From NCBI GenBank assembly GCA_022575985.1, contig JAKSXM010000014.1, positions 29,264,001-29,328,000 of the forward strand: a stretch of DNA of 64,000 nucleotides. The letters are read 5' to 3'. Positions within the stretch are counted from its first letter, which is position 1, and every line of letters starts with the position of its first letter. This document shows, piece by piece, positions 35,884 through 50,800 of the stretch. Under the pieces are notes generated by a model that saw only the letters and a program-made list of their open reading frames with translations, did not search any database and had not been told where the DNA came from. Made by a program: the position numbers and the translations under genes. The stretch comes from Anagrus nilaparvatae. Taxonomy: Eukaryota; Arthropoda; Insecta; Hymenoptera; Mymaridae.

Positions 35884-38800
35884 CTGTAATATTTTTTAAA
35901 TAATTAAAAAATTATCTTAGTATATCTAATTTATATAGCTGAATAAAATTAAAAAATTATGAAAAAGCAAAATAAATTACAGCGTTGCTTGATTGGTAGT
36001 GTAAAATGTTTTAAAATATTTTGAATTTGAGGAAAATTTTAGGATTTTTTAGCATTAGTCTTGGGCTTTTCTCAAAAATATTTAGCTTGAAAAAAGTCTT
36101 AAATTTTAAGGCAGTGGTATTTCTTAAAACTAAGGATTTTGAATATGTACATTGGGTACTTTAAGCTGAATAGAATATGGGATCTCAAGCTTTTTTCATC
36201 TATTTTGAACTTACTACTACAAGTGTTAATACAAGATTCTAAAGAAAGGAAGTTGTTGCGATTTCCACCACAACCAGTATAAATAAATGTGCGGCAAGTT
36301 TGATATTCTTCATCATAATAGTATCTCTTGTAATTTCCAACATTACAAGAACCTACATCAAGAGGTTCTCTGCACAACGCCAAATCAATTTCAGCTTTGA
36401 GATAAATAATAGATTATATTAATACTATTACGAGTATTTATATTTCGCAAAATAAATGAAATTATTTTAAACGATTTTCATAGCTAGTTTTTTAGTCTAT
36501 AAAATGAATAATTTTTTAAAATAATTATTTAGTTTCACTTACTTATATCAGTAGAATCAGTTCTATTGCCTGAAAACTCAGGTTCTCTACGTTCAATGCA
36601 AACGGATTCACATTCGTTGATATTACTGAACCTATTTGCATTTCCATCACATCCACCATATATGAAACTTCTACAACTTTGAATAGCATTATCAAAGAAA
36701 TATTTGGGGAAACGTCCTCTACATGGACCTGGATCTGGGGTGACGTTACAAATTTCTGGAAAAAAGATTTTCATTGATTAATTTTATTATTTTTAATTTA
36801 GAGTGTAAACTACTGATTTTATTTTTATACCTTCTGATCTGAACTTTCCACAAACTCTTTCACATTGTTCTTCGGTTTGGTATCTGTTCGCATTACCATC
36901 GCACCCACCGTAAATAAATGCTTGACATTTTTCGCTATCTTTATCGAAAAAGTATGCTGTAACTTCGCCGTCACAAGGACCAGCATCAACTGGTAAATGG
37001 CAAGATGGGTTGCGAATGTCGTAAACTGATGAAGTAACTTCATGATGTAAAGCTGGCCTTTGAGTTTGGGAACCTGATGGCCTCTTGCGACATTTATATT
37101 CGCAGCTTCGTAAGTCATCAAAACGATTCTTATTACCTTGACATCCACCATAAGTAAATTCATAACAAGCATCAGCTCTATGATCGTAATAGAACTGAGG
37201 TTGAGAACTGTTGCACGGACCCGGTAACATTGGCATTGTACAAGGATCTAAAAAATTTATTAAAAATAATGAAATTTATTCTATTTTTATTCAATTATCT
37301 TGCTCACAAACCTTGTACGTTACCACATCGTTGATCACATTCTTCACGAGAGTTAAAGTTATTACCATTAGGAGAACATCCTCCAAATATAAATTGCTTA
37401 CAAATTCCTTCTCTGCTATCGTAGAACCATTTACTCTGGTAATTAGTACAAGGTCCTCGATATTCAGGTAAAAAGCAGAAATCTAGAATGATTACAAAAT
37501 TATTTGCATAAATTTTGTTTTATTATTACTTTTTTTAATATTAATTTGTTAAATTTACCTGAGCGGAATTCAGCAGCAGATGGTTGCGTTGGTGAAATAG
37601 ATTTTTCACATCTATTTTCACATTCTTCGTTCGAGATGAAATTATTTTCATTACCACCACATCCTCCGTAATAGAATTGTCTGCATCTCTTTTCGTATAC
37701 ATCGAAATAGTATCTTTGCGTATAGTTGTGGCATTCTCCAAGTAATGCCGGCAATACGCATATGTCTTTTTCTAGATTAGTCAAGTAATATTTAATATTG
37801 TTTATTAAGCTAATATACTAAAATTATTAATTTGTACAAAAAATAAAATAGATATTTTACTTGTATTAAGTTTTTTTTAAAAATTTAACATACTAAATTT
37901 ACTTCAACTGATTGAGTTAATCAAAATATAAAAAAAATTTATTTATTTATTTCCTGTTAATTTTTTTGTAACGACCCAATATCTAAAACTACTAAATATT
38001 AGCAAATCTACAATTATGTATAATTTTTAAAATAAATGTATAATAATTTAATACTGCATTTAAAATTTATTCCATTTTGTTAATTTCAAATCATTCTTAC
38101 CAACTCTGGGTGGACAATCAGTTTCACAAGCTTCTTTAGATACAAAGTTATTATTATTTCCACCACATCCAGTGTAATAAAATGGCATGCACCTATTTTC
38201 TTGACTATCATATGACCAACGAGATTGTTTTTCTGTGCAGTTACCCTCAGACCGTGGTAAGGAGCAAGAATCTGTTTATTACGATTTTAAATACCATGCA
38301 ATATGTTAGTAAAATAACTAATTAAATAATTATAAATAATTAAAACTAAAATTTACATTTCTATTTTGCATATTTTTAGATCTAAATGTGCATTGAATGG
38401 AATAGGAAGTGATGACTTATTAAAAAATTAATTTTTTGTTAATTTAATTTGCATTTTTTTGTTTTTTTGTAGTGCAAGTAGTCACAAATTATTTTATAAT
38501 CTTTTCTTTATAATTAATCCCAACACCATTTGCACATTCATAATTAGTGAACTAGTTATTTGCAAATATGTGTTTGACATAAAGCATCGCTATAATTAGC
38601 GTTTTCTAATTTCTCATCATTCGAACTGTGTACCTCGATTTGAGAGGCACCGTTTTTCACAAGAAGCCTGGGTATAAAATTTATTTCCATTACCCTTACA
38701 TCCACCAAATATGAATTTTTTACAAGCTAGAAGATTTTTGTTATAATACCAGCGAAGTACTGAACCAGAACATGGTCCAATATCTTTTTCCAATGCACAT

Positions 38801-41800
38801 ATATCTTGTATTACTGAAATTTAGTATATCCCAAATTTTTCGTAAAATACTTTGATTATCATTTAACCACAGATGATAAAATTACGGATTTTAATGAGAA
38901 TAATTTAATTCAACTTTCTACTAATTGAAGTACAATGCTCATTTAATTTTGATTTTGTTTTTCATGATTTTCCTTATAGTTTAAAAATTCACGTCAGAAT
39001 AGTGACCACTAAATAGATGTATTTTTACAGTCAATTTTAAGGCTTTTAAAAAAAAAAAATTGAATATAGGATTCAAAAAAAAAATTTAGGTCGTATAAAT
39101 ATTCTTTTTACCTTAAAAAAAAAGAAAATTAAAAAAATTAAATGAGCTTTGTACGTTAAGTTAATTCAATTTTAAATAAATAAAAAATGATTTTGAAACC
39201 AATCATTGATTAGTTATAAAATTTGGTTAATGTAATTTTATTTTTGTCTAAGAAGTAACTTTCATTGTTTTTTTAAATCATTATCTATAATTAAAAATTT
39301 AATTTTTCAAGATGATTTACCTTTTAATCTATTAGGTTTCAAGCATTGCTGTTTGCAAGCTATTTCTGAGGGGAAGTTGTTATGATTACCCTTGCAGCCT
39401 CCATAATTAAAGGTTTCACACGTTTGTGTTTGTTTATTATAAGACCATTTGGTAAAGTTTCCTTCACATGGTCCAGGGTCCACATCTTGATTGCAAGGAT
39501 CTGTGCATACACGTTCGCGAATCATCAAAAATTGATACATTTTTAATTAAAATAGGTTTACAATTACTAAATAAAGTGAATTTTACCAGCATTAGCAGGA
39601 TCTGTACATAGTTGTTCACATTCTTCCCGAGTCTTGAATCTATTGTTATTACCCAAACAACCTGAGTAAATAAATTGTCCACATTGTTTTCTTTCAGAAT
39701 CATAGTACCAAGTTGGATGATAACCTTCGCATGGACCGGCAATTTTCGGTAAATAACAACGATCTGTAAAAAGATATGAATATTCTCAAGTAATTAATGA
39801 TTGTTGATCAAGTATATTAGTTTATTTCCAGTTCAGTAAATCAAACAAACCTTTTCCTTTCGGTTCAACACACGTTGTTTTACATTCCTCCTGGGTTTTG
39901 AAACGGTTATCATTACCATCACAACCACCGTACCAAAATCTTGAGCATCCACCATATTCAGTGTCATAAAACCATTTAACAGTAAATTCCCGACATGATC
40001 CCCTGTCTCTTGCCAATCCACAAATGGCACCATTTGGCGCAGAAGGTACTTTTAGACAACCTTCAAAGTTTTCTCCTTGAGCTTCTTCAATTCCATCCAT
40101 ACAGCAACCAAATTTAGAAGACTCGCATGTACATCCAGCAAAGTTGGGTCCTTTAGCTGCAGTTTTTTGATCTGAACAACAACCGAATTCAGTGTTTTCG
40201 CAGCTACAACCTTTATTCCAATGTACAGTATTAATCACTTGTTTTGCGAATAATATATGAATGAACATTTAAAAAATACCTTGATTTCGCGGACCCTTAG
40301 CAATTGTAATACCATCAGGACAACATCCAAATTGATGGGAATTACAAGGACATCCTGCAAAATTGGGGCCTGTTGCTGATGTAGATCCATCCGGGCAGCA
40401 ACCATGTTCGGCATATTTACAACCACAGCCTTCATTATTAGGACCTGTCATGACGGTTGAGTTGTCCGGACAGCAACCGTATTTTGCATATTGGCAGTTA
40501 CAACCATAATAGTTTTCACCCAAAGCTGGTGAAATATTATCTTGACAACATTTGAACTCTGTTAATAAACAACATCCTTCTTTGTTAGGTCCATGAGCGG
40601 GTGTCTTCTTGTCATCACAACAACCAAAAGTACTGTTTCCACAAGAAGTGAAACATCCTGTATTGTTTGGACCGAGTGCTAAGAATAAAATTATTGTATA
40701 AAAATTGGCATCACTTTGCTTGTACATCACGAATCTTAAATTATAGCTTTCTTAAATTAAAAACCTAATTAATTATGGAAAAATATAAATAAGAAATAAG
40801 ATTTCTTGTATTCCAACTAATAGTACATAATTTGGAATTTCATTCTAAACATTCAGCGAGATCGTTAGTAGGAAATTCAATGTATTTTTTCTATATACCA
40901 AAATCAGCTTTAAATCACATTGATTTTTTAATTTATATATTCTAGCAAATGCATTTCATTCAAATCTTGTGTATATAACATGACCACAAGTGATTCTCAT
41001 ATTTTTTCTAACAAGGGTATTTTAGCCCCTTTTGACACTAAAATTAAAAGCATAATAAGACCTTTTAAAGATAGATTGAAAAAAAGTAGAAAGCCGTTCG
41101 TAAAATATTAACAAATTCATAAAAAACAAACAAATGAAATAAGAAACAAATAACTGCCAGAGATTTACTTTTCTACTTCTCCCTTCCTAATCGCTCTCTT
41201 TCTCCCTGTTTCCCTCTCTTTACACTCAAATGAAATGTGTAAAAAGCATCATTATTTTACTTGTTATATAAATAACTATTATATAGCTGAAACCTGAGAA
41301 AGCTCCTACTGACGATCTCGCTTAATGTATAGAGTGAAATACCAAATTATGTACTATTAGTTGGAATTCAAGAAATTTTATTTCTTATTTATTATTATCA
41401 ATTATTACCTGGAGTTTTTTTATCTGGACAACAGCCGAAATAAGATTTTGTGCAATTTTTAGCATTAATGACACCACATCCTTCAAAATTAACACCTGTT
41501 GCATTCCGTTGACCATCTGGACAACATCCGTAAGTTGTGTTTGCACAATGTGAATCACATCCTGAAAACAATTTTTTAGTCTAATTTTTGAAAATTAAAA
41601 ATTCATTTGGAACTTTTTTTTCTGACAAGGAGAATGTTTTCTGCGAAGTATATTGCATGTAATCCCTATTTATTTTGTAAATTTTGACTAAAAAAATTGC
41701 ACTCGTTAATATATAATATCTGTACCCTAGATTAATCATTAACTCTCAACTTTATCATCAAGGTCTTGTGTACGAAATATTTTTAACCCTTAGAAAATTT

Positions 41801-44800
41801 TCTTCAAATGTGTTTGAATAATTAAATTAATTACCTTTTCCTTTTTTGCCTTTAGCTGCTGTAATATTATCTGGACAACATCCGTACTTAGTTTTTTTAC
41901 AATTGATTTTAGCCGGTTCTGTTTCATTTTTACATGTACTGAAATAAATATAGTGCATTGTATCACATTTATAATTTAAAAAATAATTATCATCAAGTTT
42001 TTATTATTCTTCATTAAATACTTTTATTCTTAACTTACTTTGTGACATTGCATGGTTTAACACAACCTTCAAAGTTGCTGCCTTCAGCAGGTGTAATTCC
42101 GTCTTTGCAACAACCAAATAATGATTGATTGCAAAGTGATTCTGGACAGCCTTCATATTTTGGCCCAACTGCAACTGAAACTTCGTCACTGCAGCAGCCA
42201 TATTTAGTTTCCTTACAGGTTTTTGGTGTTGGACAACCCTTGCCAAATGGACCTTGAGCAATTGTGACACCATCATAACAGCATCCAAATTCTGTGGTTT
42301 TACAAGTTTTCTTCTTTCTAGCTTTACATTTAGGAATTTGATGTTCTTTTGAAATAGCTTCGTCGATCGGATTAACAGTTGTCCAAAACTCAGACACTAA
42401 ACGATAATATTAAATATTAAAAATTTATATTGTTTAAATTTTAAAAATTTCAAAATTACCGTGAGTTGTTTCAGTTAGGTCTGAGAATGCAGTTGACGAA
42501 GAGATTCCACTTTCAGAAGTTTGCTCAGTAGCACCTGATTCTGTGCTATAACCACTAGTGGTACCAGATTCGGATGTGGCTCCTGATTCAGTTGATTCAT
42601 CTGTACTGCTACTTGAACCAAAACGATCACTTACACTAACATCAGTTGCTCCACTTTCAGAAGTTTCACCAGTCACAGCTAACTCTGTTGTTTCTCCAGT
42701 AACTGAGGATTCAGAACTATCTGTTACCCCACTTGCTGGGTTGTTAGTACCATCAGTTGTTCCTTGCTCAGTTGTACCACTAATTTCTGTTGAAGTTTCG
42801 GAAATACCTTTACTAGAGTCTGTTGAGTCAGTAGATTCGCTAGATACACCAGCACTGTCCGTAGTTGTATCTGATCCTATTGAAAAGTTTGAAAATATAA
42901 ATAAATTGGAAAAATTTAATACTTTATTTTCTGAGTTTAATTTAAATATTACCAATTGTGGTAAATGAGTCACTAACTGATGTATTAGAGTCCGTAGAAC
43001 TACTGCTATCGGTTGGTGACGTATCATCAGTTGGAGTTGTTGGATTCTCTGTGGAAACACTATTATCTGATGATGATGATGTGATATCTACACTATTAGT
43101 CGTTTCTTCTGCGTTTGCAGAAGTAAGGTCCGAGGAAGATTCAGTAGATTGTTCTGTTACGGAATTTTCAGTAGTCAAACCATCGGACACCCCGGAAATT
43201 GTAGTTTCATCACTTGATTTGATACCTAAGTTTTTGTTATTTAAATTATTTAAAAAAAGATTATTTACAAGTTCATTAAATAAATATTTTTTATTATTAC
43301 TTGAATCACTTGCACCAGATTCTGTTGTAGCTGAATTATCTGTACTATCCGTATTAATACTACTATCGCTGGAATCAATCATACTGGTTGTTGCATCATT
43401 AGTTTCTGGTGAAGTACCACTTCCCATTTCCATTTCAGGAGATGTACCGCTTCCTTCAAAAACATCTGTGGCTGCAGAACTAATCAATCCACTATTAGTA
43501 TCCGAAGTTTCCATTCCTGTTGCATCACTCATCATCATGTCTTCTATAGTACTTCCTAACGAGTCAGATGTTTCTGACACGAATGGGGTACTTAAAGGCG
43601 ATACTTCTGTCATTTCGGAAGTTTCGTCACTCTTTTAATTAAAATAAATTATTATATTTCAGATCTTTAATAATGTAATAATAGCTTTTAGTAACTTACA
43701 TCAGTTTCAAAACTGGATTCAACTGTAACAAATTCATCTTCATCTTCACAATCTTCTTCTTCTTCGTCAACAAGTGTTGTAGCTTTTCCAGTTTCTACAG
43801 GCATCACTTCATCTAAAAAAAAAAGAAATTTTAAATCTATTTTTGCAGCATTTGTTAAATAATTTTTGCATGTTTGAGCTCAGATAATTACCTTCTCCGC
43901 AAGACATACTCATACACGTTTCAGTCTCGTCCATTTTGGTAGTGTAATCACATTGATCTGATAATACAGTTTTATTATCTTTAAGGCAAATAACTCTACG
44001 TGTTCGTTCACCTCCTCCACAATTTTTCGAACACTTTAAAAAAAAAATTTATTATTAACATACTTTGAAAGCCATATTTAAAATAAAAGCGCTAATTATG
44101 GCACGCATATATAACTATAGCCTTTTACAAAACAGTTTAAAAATATCCAACTTGAAAAAATTTTTTAAATTGAAAAAAAGAAAAATATTTTTTAACAAAA
44201 CCATAAAAAAAGCCTTTCGATGTAGAAATAGACTTTTAAAATTCAATTTATTTGCCTTAGATTATAATATTACCGAATTTATTGTTAAAACTTAAAAATT
44301 ACTCTTTTACAATTACAAAACAAGAATTACTTAAAACTTTTAAATAATGTTTACTTAATTAGTATTATATATATATTTGATACGTCCAATTATAAAATTT
44401 ATTACTAGCAGAAACAAAAAAAAATAAATCGTTTGGTTTTTTCAAACGTCAATCAAATATGAAAAAAGCTCATTAATTGAGAAATTCATATATTTTGGTA
44501 TGTAAATTTTTCTATATAAGCTTTAATACCTCAGTCCATGGTCCAGCGAACCATTCTCCTTTACATTCTTCAGCTTTGGCGAAACACGGTCTTGTGTCAT
44601 TGTATTTTTCTTCAGATTCACATTTATTTTCAGGTACTTTTATCATAGTATCTTCGTCTTTAAATGTGGCACAAAAAACTTTTCGCGTTTGAATACCTGA
44701 GCCACAAGTTGAGGAACACTATACAAGTTTTATTTTATTTTTGATTATTCACAAAAATACCTCAAAATAAAAATTTTTACCAAACAAAATAAACTACCTG

Positions 44801-47800
44801 ACTCCATTGAGTTTTTATCCATTGGTATTCACAAGTTTGTGGTGTTTCACATTCTTTGGTAGAATTTGGTTTCTTTTCCATGTCGCACATTTCGTCTGGA
44901 TACATTATACCACCTTGGGTTGCACAATAAACTGATCTGGTTTCTTGAGTTAAACCACATTTTTCACTGCACTATAATTTTTTTTTTTTTATAATAATAT
45001 ATAAAATTTTTTTATCGAATAAAGTATTTTTATAAAAATACTTACACCTGACCATTCAGATGTAACCCAATCAATTCCTTCACAAGGCCTTAACTCACAA
45101 GATTTCTCTTTTTCAGGAACTTCGCCTTCGCAAGATAAATCATCCAAAACTTCAATTTTTCCAGCATTGTCTTTTCTATAGCAAGTTACTTTTCTCGTCT
45201 GTTTTCCTTGTCCGCATAAGTGGTCGCACTTTATAAAAGAACGGTACTTTCTTATTTTAAATTCTTAAACTTTTTAATTTCAAAAATGTAGCAGTAAAAA
45301 CTTTTTAAACTACTTTTAAATAAAAAAAAAAAAAAGAATTATTTTTAAAATCTTTTTATAAAATACATACTGGTTTCCATGGACCTAAATGCCAATTAGG
45401 ACATACGACATCTTTATTGCATTCTCGTTTAGTTTCATTTTTTTGACCATAAGCTTGCAAACATTGAGATTCATCAACAAGAGTAGGAATGCCTCCAGAT
45501 ACGATTTGTTCACATTTTATTTCACGAGTTTGTTCACCACCTTCGCCGCAAGGCTTACTACAACGAGACCATTCAGTTTCAACCCATTGAGCTGGACATG
45601 GTTTATCACCACAGGATTGTGTATCTGTTGGTTCTAACAATGGATCACATAATTTTTCTTCAACTTCTTCTCCAGTACGTCTTCTTATACAAGTTACTTT
45701 TCGAGATTTATACCCTAAAGGCAATTTAATATAAAATCAAATAACGTATTTTCAAGTATTTAAATATAAGTTAAGAGAATAGTGTGAAATTAAATTGCAT
45801 AGAAGAAATTTATTTTCTTTTATATCTTTAAATACAATTTTATTTACCTCCACCACAAGTAGTGCTACAATTTGAAAAATTTTCTGCAACCCAGGTGTAA
45901 CTGTCATTGTCAGATTGTTGAGAAATTTTTTTAGGTATACTGTACTGATATTGTACACCAACGTTATGATCTTGGTACAGTAACTGTAAAATAAAAAACA
46001 TTTAATACCAAATCAATTTTTTTTTTTAATTATTGTAAGTTATTTAACTTACAACAATGTAAATAGGTTCTGTAGTTGGTCCAAGGCACGAAATTGTGTC
46101 AGGAGCAGAAAATCCTTGTGGATCTCTACTATAATGAAAAATTGTACCAGCAAAACGTAAACTTCGTGGAAAATCTATTCTCCAGTTACCATTTAAATAA
46201 TAATGTCCAGTTGTGTTTCGAATGGCTTTTAATTAAAATTTATATAAAAATTAGTTTTTTTTTTGAAAAAAATTCGATACTCTTTTATTAATATATATTT
46301 TTTTTTGATAGACATGACATGCAGCCTGTTATTTGATTTTTTTTTAAAACTAAATTAAAAAAAAAGTGATTTGTAAAATATGTAAATCAATTTGATATAT
46401 GTCTTCATATGACTTTGTGAGCATGAAGTAATTTAACACATAATAAAAAAAAATACGTTAAACAATAAAAAAAAATATTTTTTTTACACCTATAAAAAAT
46501 TATGAAGTGAAGAAAAACATAAATTATTTTAAGTTAAAAGAGAATTATTTTTTATAATGAATAGACAATATGAATATTTTATTTATTTACGGGTAATAAA
46601 TATTTGTTCTTTTTTTTTAAAAGAATTCTTTTTTACCAAGATAATTATTTGATGCTCGTACTTCTCTGACGTTTACATTAGTTGCTCCTTCGGGAATAAA
46701 TAAGAAATCTAGGTAACCTAAAATTAAAAAATAAGAAAATTTTTAATTGTTATTACTTTAAATGTATGTAAACGTGGTTCATAAATTATGAACCTAAAGC
46801 TTTTTTATTGTTCTTTTATTGTTGTGAATTCTTAAAAAAATTGAGGACATTTTTTTAAACGATTTTTTATTTGATTTTAGGATGGAATTTAAATCAATGA
46901 AAATATTCTTTTCAATTGTAAATTTTATAAGATTTTTTGGAAACAATGAATCGTAAAAGTAAAACGTTAAAAAAATTGATTTGAGGTACCAATGTCAGGT
47001 TGCTTGAGATTTCATTTAAAAATTGCAGCCAGCAGAGCAATCTGTCAGTTTTGCGTAAAAAAAAAATTACTTACCAACTTGTAAATCATCAGCGTCAAAC
47101 AATCCTTTGACTGTTTTACAATCAGATCCATCACCACCACATTCTCTACATGCATCTTCAGTTGCATTACTTCCTAACATCATATCACAACCAACATGCT
47201 ATAAAAATATGAAATTTTATGAAATCTTATAATACTTTTTTTTTTGTATTTAAAATACTTACCATACATTTACCCTCGACACAAACATCGTTTTTTTCGA
47301 TATTGCATAAAGTTCCATCAATCACACGTTCCTTATGCCTATAAAAGAATCTTTCACCTCGAGGCATGCAATTAAGCTCACATTTATTTGGTCCACCAGT
47401 GTATGGAATCCAACTATAAAAAAAAAAAACGTATTGTTTTTCACTTTTTGTACTCGTGTATCTTTGAAATTGGTATTTTTTAATTCCGTTTGCTCAATCA
47501 AATGGAAATTCATTTTCTGTATAATTGTAGAAATTAAAAAAAATTTTTTTTTGTTTTGTTTTATTGGAATATTTTTTAGATTGAAATTTTTTTTTGAATT
47601 TTACTTATTATTATTTTTATTTAAATAATATTGCTTTTTTTTATTGTTATTGATAAAAAAAAAAATTGAATTCATAAAATGTGTAACTTACTCGTAATAA
47701 ATACCCTCAAAGGTTTTATTGTTGTATTCCGCGCATTGTTCTCCTCGAAAATCCTTTTGTTCCCCAGGGCATGCCTAAAAAAATAATAAATATAAAAAAT

Positions 47801-50800
47801 ATAAATCAAATAATTGAAAAAATAAGCTTGATGAAATTCATCATATTTTTATCAGCTAAAAACGTGTAATTTTTATTCTAAAGTAGACGAAATTATTTGA
47901 TTTATCGATTGTAAAAATTGAATTCTAAAATTGTTAAAACTTTAAATAAGTCCTGATTGAATTTGGATCAAATTTACAAACAATTTTCTGATAATGTAAT
48001 GCAAAATATTGCTTGAAATTTCAAACAATAAATAAGATTTCAGATCTTTATATATATAGTAGACAACAATCTTTCGCAAAATTTTCCAAAACCATTTATT
48101 TCTAGAATATACTCTTTAAAGGGGAAAATATCCTAGAAAGGAAGCATTTGAAAAGCTGTCAGTAAATCCACTATGATCCTAGTATGTTTTTGAAATGTGA
48201 CAACATAAAGCTAAAATAATTTAAAAGTGTTAAATATGAAGGCTTAAATTGTCTTTTTGGTTAATAAAGTATAAATAATATTTTCTTGTTGGTAATATTG
48301 CTTGTTTCAGTTAATTGTGGATTAGCTTGATTAAATTTTGAATTTTGTGGTTAAGCTATACATAATTGATATTAAATTTTAAGTTAACCGCAGATTTTTT
48401 GCACTAAAATGTTTGGATTTATGCATAATTATTATTATAGTAATTATTATTATTTTCTAATTAAAATTTTAGTTTAGAAATATAAAGATTGTATTTAAAA
48501 TAATGATAAAAATAATTATACAAAGAAAAGTTAAAAAATCAATATTTTATTTCGCATGAATGCTTCATAAATTAAGATTTTCATTGAATTCATTTTGAAG
48601 TTTTATAATGAATAATATGCTAATCAATATTAAATATAAGGATTAAATATTCATAGGTAAATAAAAGAAAATTCACTCAATGATCTTTAAAATTTTTTTC
48701 TTCAAATAAACGAATCTATTATAAAAAAATTTTTAGGGAAATTTTTTGACAGTATAAATTTTTATAAAAGATAAATATTTAAATAAGCTCACCTATCAAA
48801 TTTTTAATGTTAAAAAGGAAATTAATTTTTATTTTCTTTGTAATCTTCCAAAATTAAAAGCTTTTTTGGTGAATTCAGAACAGGGTTGAGAAATAAATAC
48901 AAACTGACAAGAATATTTACCAAAGTATCGTATCTGAAAATTAGGTTTTTTTAGGTTTTATGGATTTTTAGACAGGGAAATTTTCAATTTACTTTGTACC
49001 TGCAGACCTTTTTCAAAAAATTTTAGGTTTTATCCGAAACTTGAACCGACCCAACATAATCTGCCTTTTCATAATTGCATTAATTAAAATGCTTTGCAAA
49101 GAAAATAATATTCAAATACTTTTAAATAAAAATATAAAAATTACTTTATTAAAAATAATTAATTACTAAAATAAAAGTTTTAAATATTTTAAATAAAAAA
49201 GGTATAATATTTTTCAAAATAAATTAGAAACTTTATACTTAATCAAGCAATAGTTAAATGTAACTTATAAATTATTTAAGTTTCGTTAAAAGCACGTGTG
49301 AAATTCTAATATTTATACATTTTCCATTACATAAATATATTTATACTCACACACACATATATAAGTTTATACTACGAATACTAGAGAATTGTGCTTTTAA
49401 AATATTAAAGATACTTTTAAATCAACCATTTACTATTCGACTGAAGGCGTGTGTATTATATAAACCCTATAAAAATGAACGAAATACTATCTTTCAAAGT
49501 AACACTAAATTATTTTTTTTTTATTTTTCGATTCACAGGTATAAAATTTTACTGTTCGAAAAAAAGAGTATAGATTTTTTTACATATTTTACTGTCTCTC
49601 TACTACTCAAGTGATCTTGATAGTCAAGGCAGGTTTAAAATAAAAACGATTTACTTTTTTCGCTCGGACCACATGCTAAAATATTTTATATATAACATAG
49701 TAAAGGAGGTAAAATAAAAAAAGAAATTTAATTTTTTTTTATTTTAAAGCAAGAAATAAAAGATTGAAAAAAAAAATTTTATAATACACACACGTGTGTA
49801 TCCGAAGGCACTTTCTCTCTCATCTTATCCATGAACATTGCACTTTTTTTCGATTTATATAGCGTATATAAGAGACCCAGGTGAATTATTGCCCAAGGGC
49901 CACGACCCCGGACATAAGAGAGGTTAAAAAAAAAATTAGATTGAAATCGTCCAGAATCATCTCTTTGCATTAGATAAAATGAATCAGAAAAAATTAGCTT
50001 TTATAGTTTTTGCACGTACGTACACAATTTATCCATTTATTTATAATAAAATAATCAAAATGTAAGTGATAAATTTTTTTTTTTTGGGTTACTTATAAGC
50101 CACGTAATGGTAAATTTATTGCTGTTTTTTTTATTAATAATTGATTTTAAAGTAAAATTATCGTAAATTTTGTTTTATTTTTATTTTAAAATAAAAAAAT
50201 AATTTTTTTTGGCTTTTAGCAACGAATTAAAATGCATTAAACTATCAATTTCATGGAAAAATAATCTGGGGTTCACAAAGTTCTTTTTAGGTATAGGCTA
50301 ATTTGGCAATGATTCAATATTATGATTTTCATTTTATTATTCATATTTCAAAAAATTATCTTTTATTGTACATTTAACGAATTCAAATTCTAGTATTTTT
50401 ATTCACGTACGTATATATATATATAATTTTACGGTTTAACAAAAAAATGTAATGATATCAAATATTCAATAAATATTTACATAATTGAAAAAGTCAAGTT
50501 TATACATATGGGTTATTTGCAATTTTTATGAAAATTTATAGTTATTAAACAAAATAATTGGGGTTCAATTAAATTAACTCTAATTTTTAATTTGTAATAT
50601 TCAAGCAGTTATTTTAAAAAGTTGTTTGCATTTTTAAAAGTTAAATGCCAAAAAATAAAAATCCCAAAACGATAGCTCATTTAATCAATTATAAGTAAAG
50701 CAGCAAACTCTTGGGTTCTTAGGAGCAAATTTTCGGTCCCAAAAGAGCCATTTATTTGATGGGAGTACTTAGAATTAAGTAAATAAGCTATAAATCTGAT

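Noticed and set aside
39322..40435. Second-frame minus-strand ORFs across Kunitz and lagrin exons
   Set aside because: They overlap real exons in another frame and lack the conserved cysteine spacing.
42558..43638. Plus-strand open frames of 136 and 226 codons opposite papilin exons
   Set aside because: They lie exactly antisense to the Ser/Thr-rich papilin exons. Their Val/Leu/Ser composition is the complement of those codons, so they are shadows.
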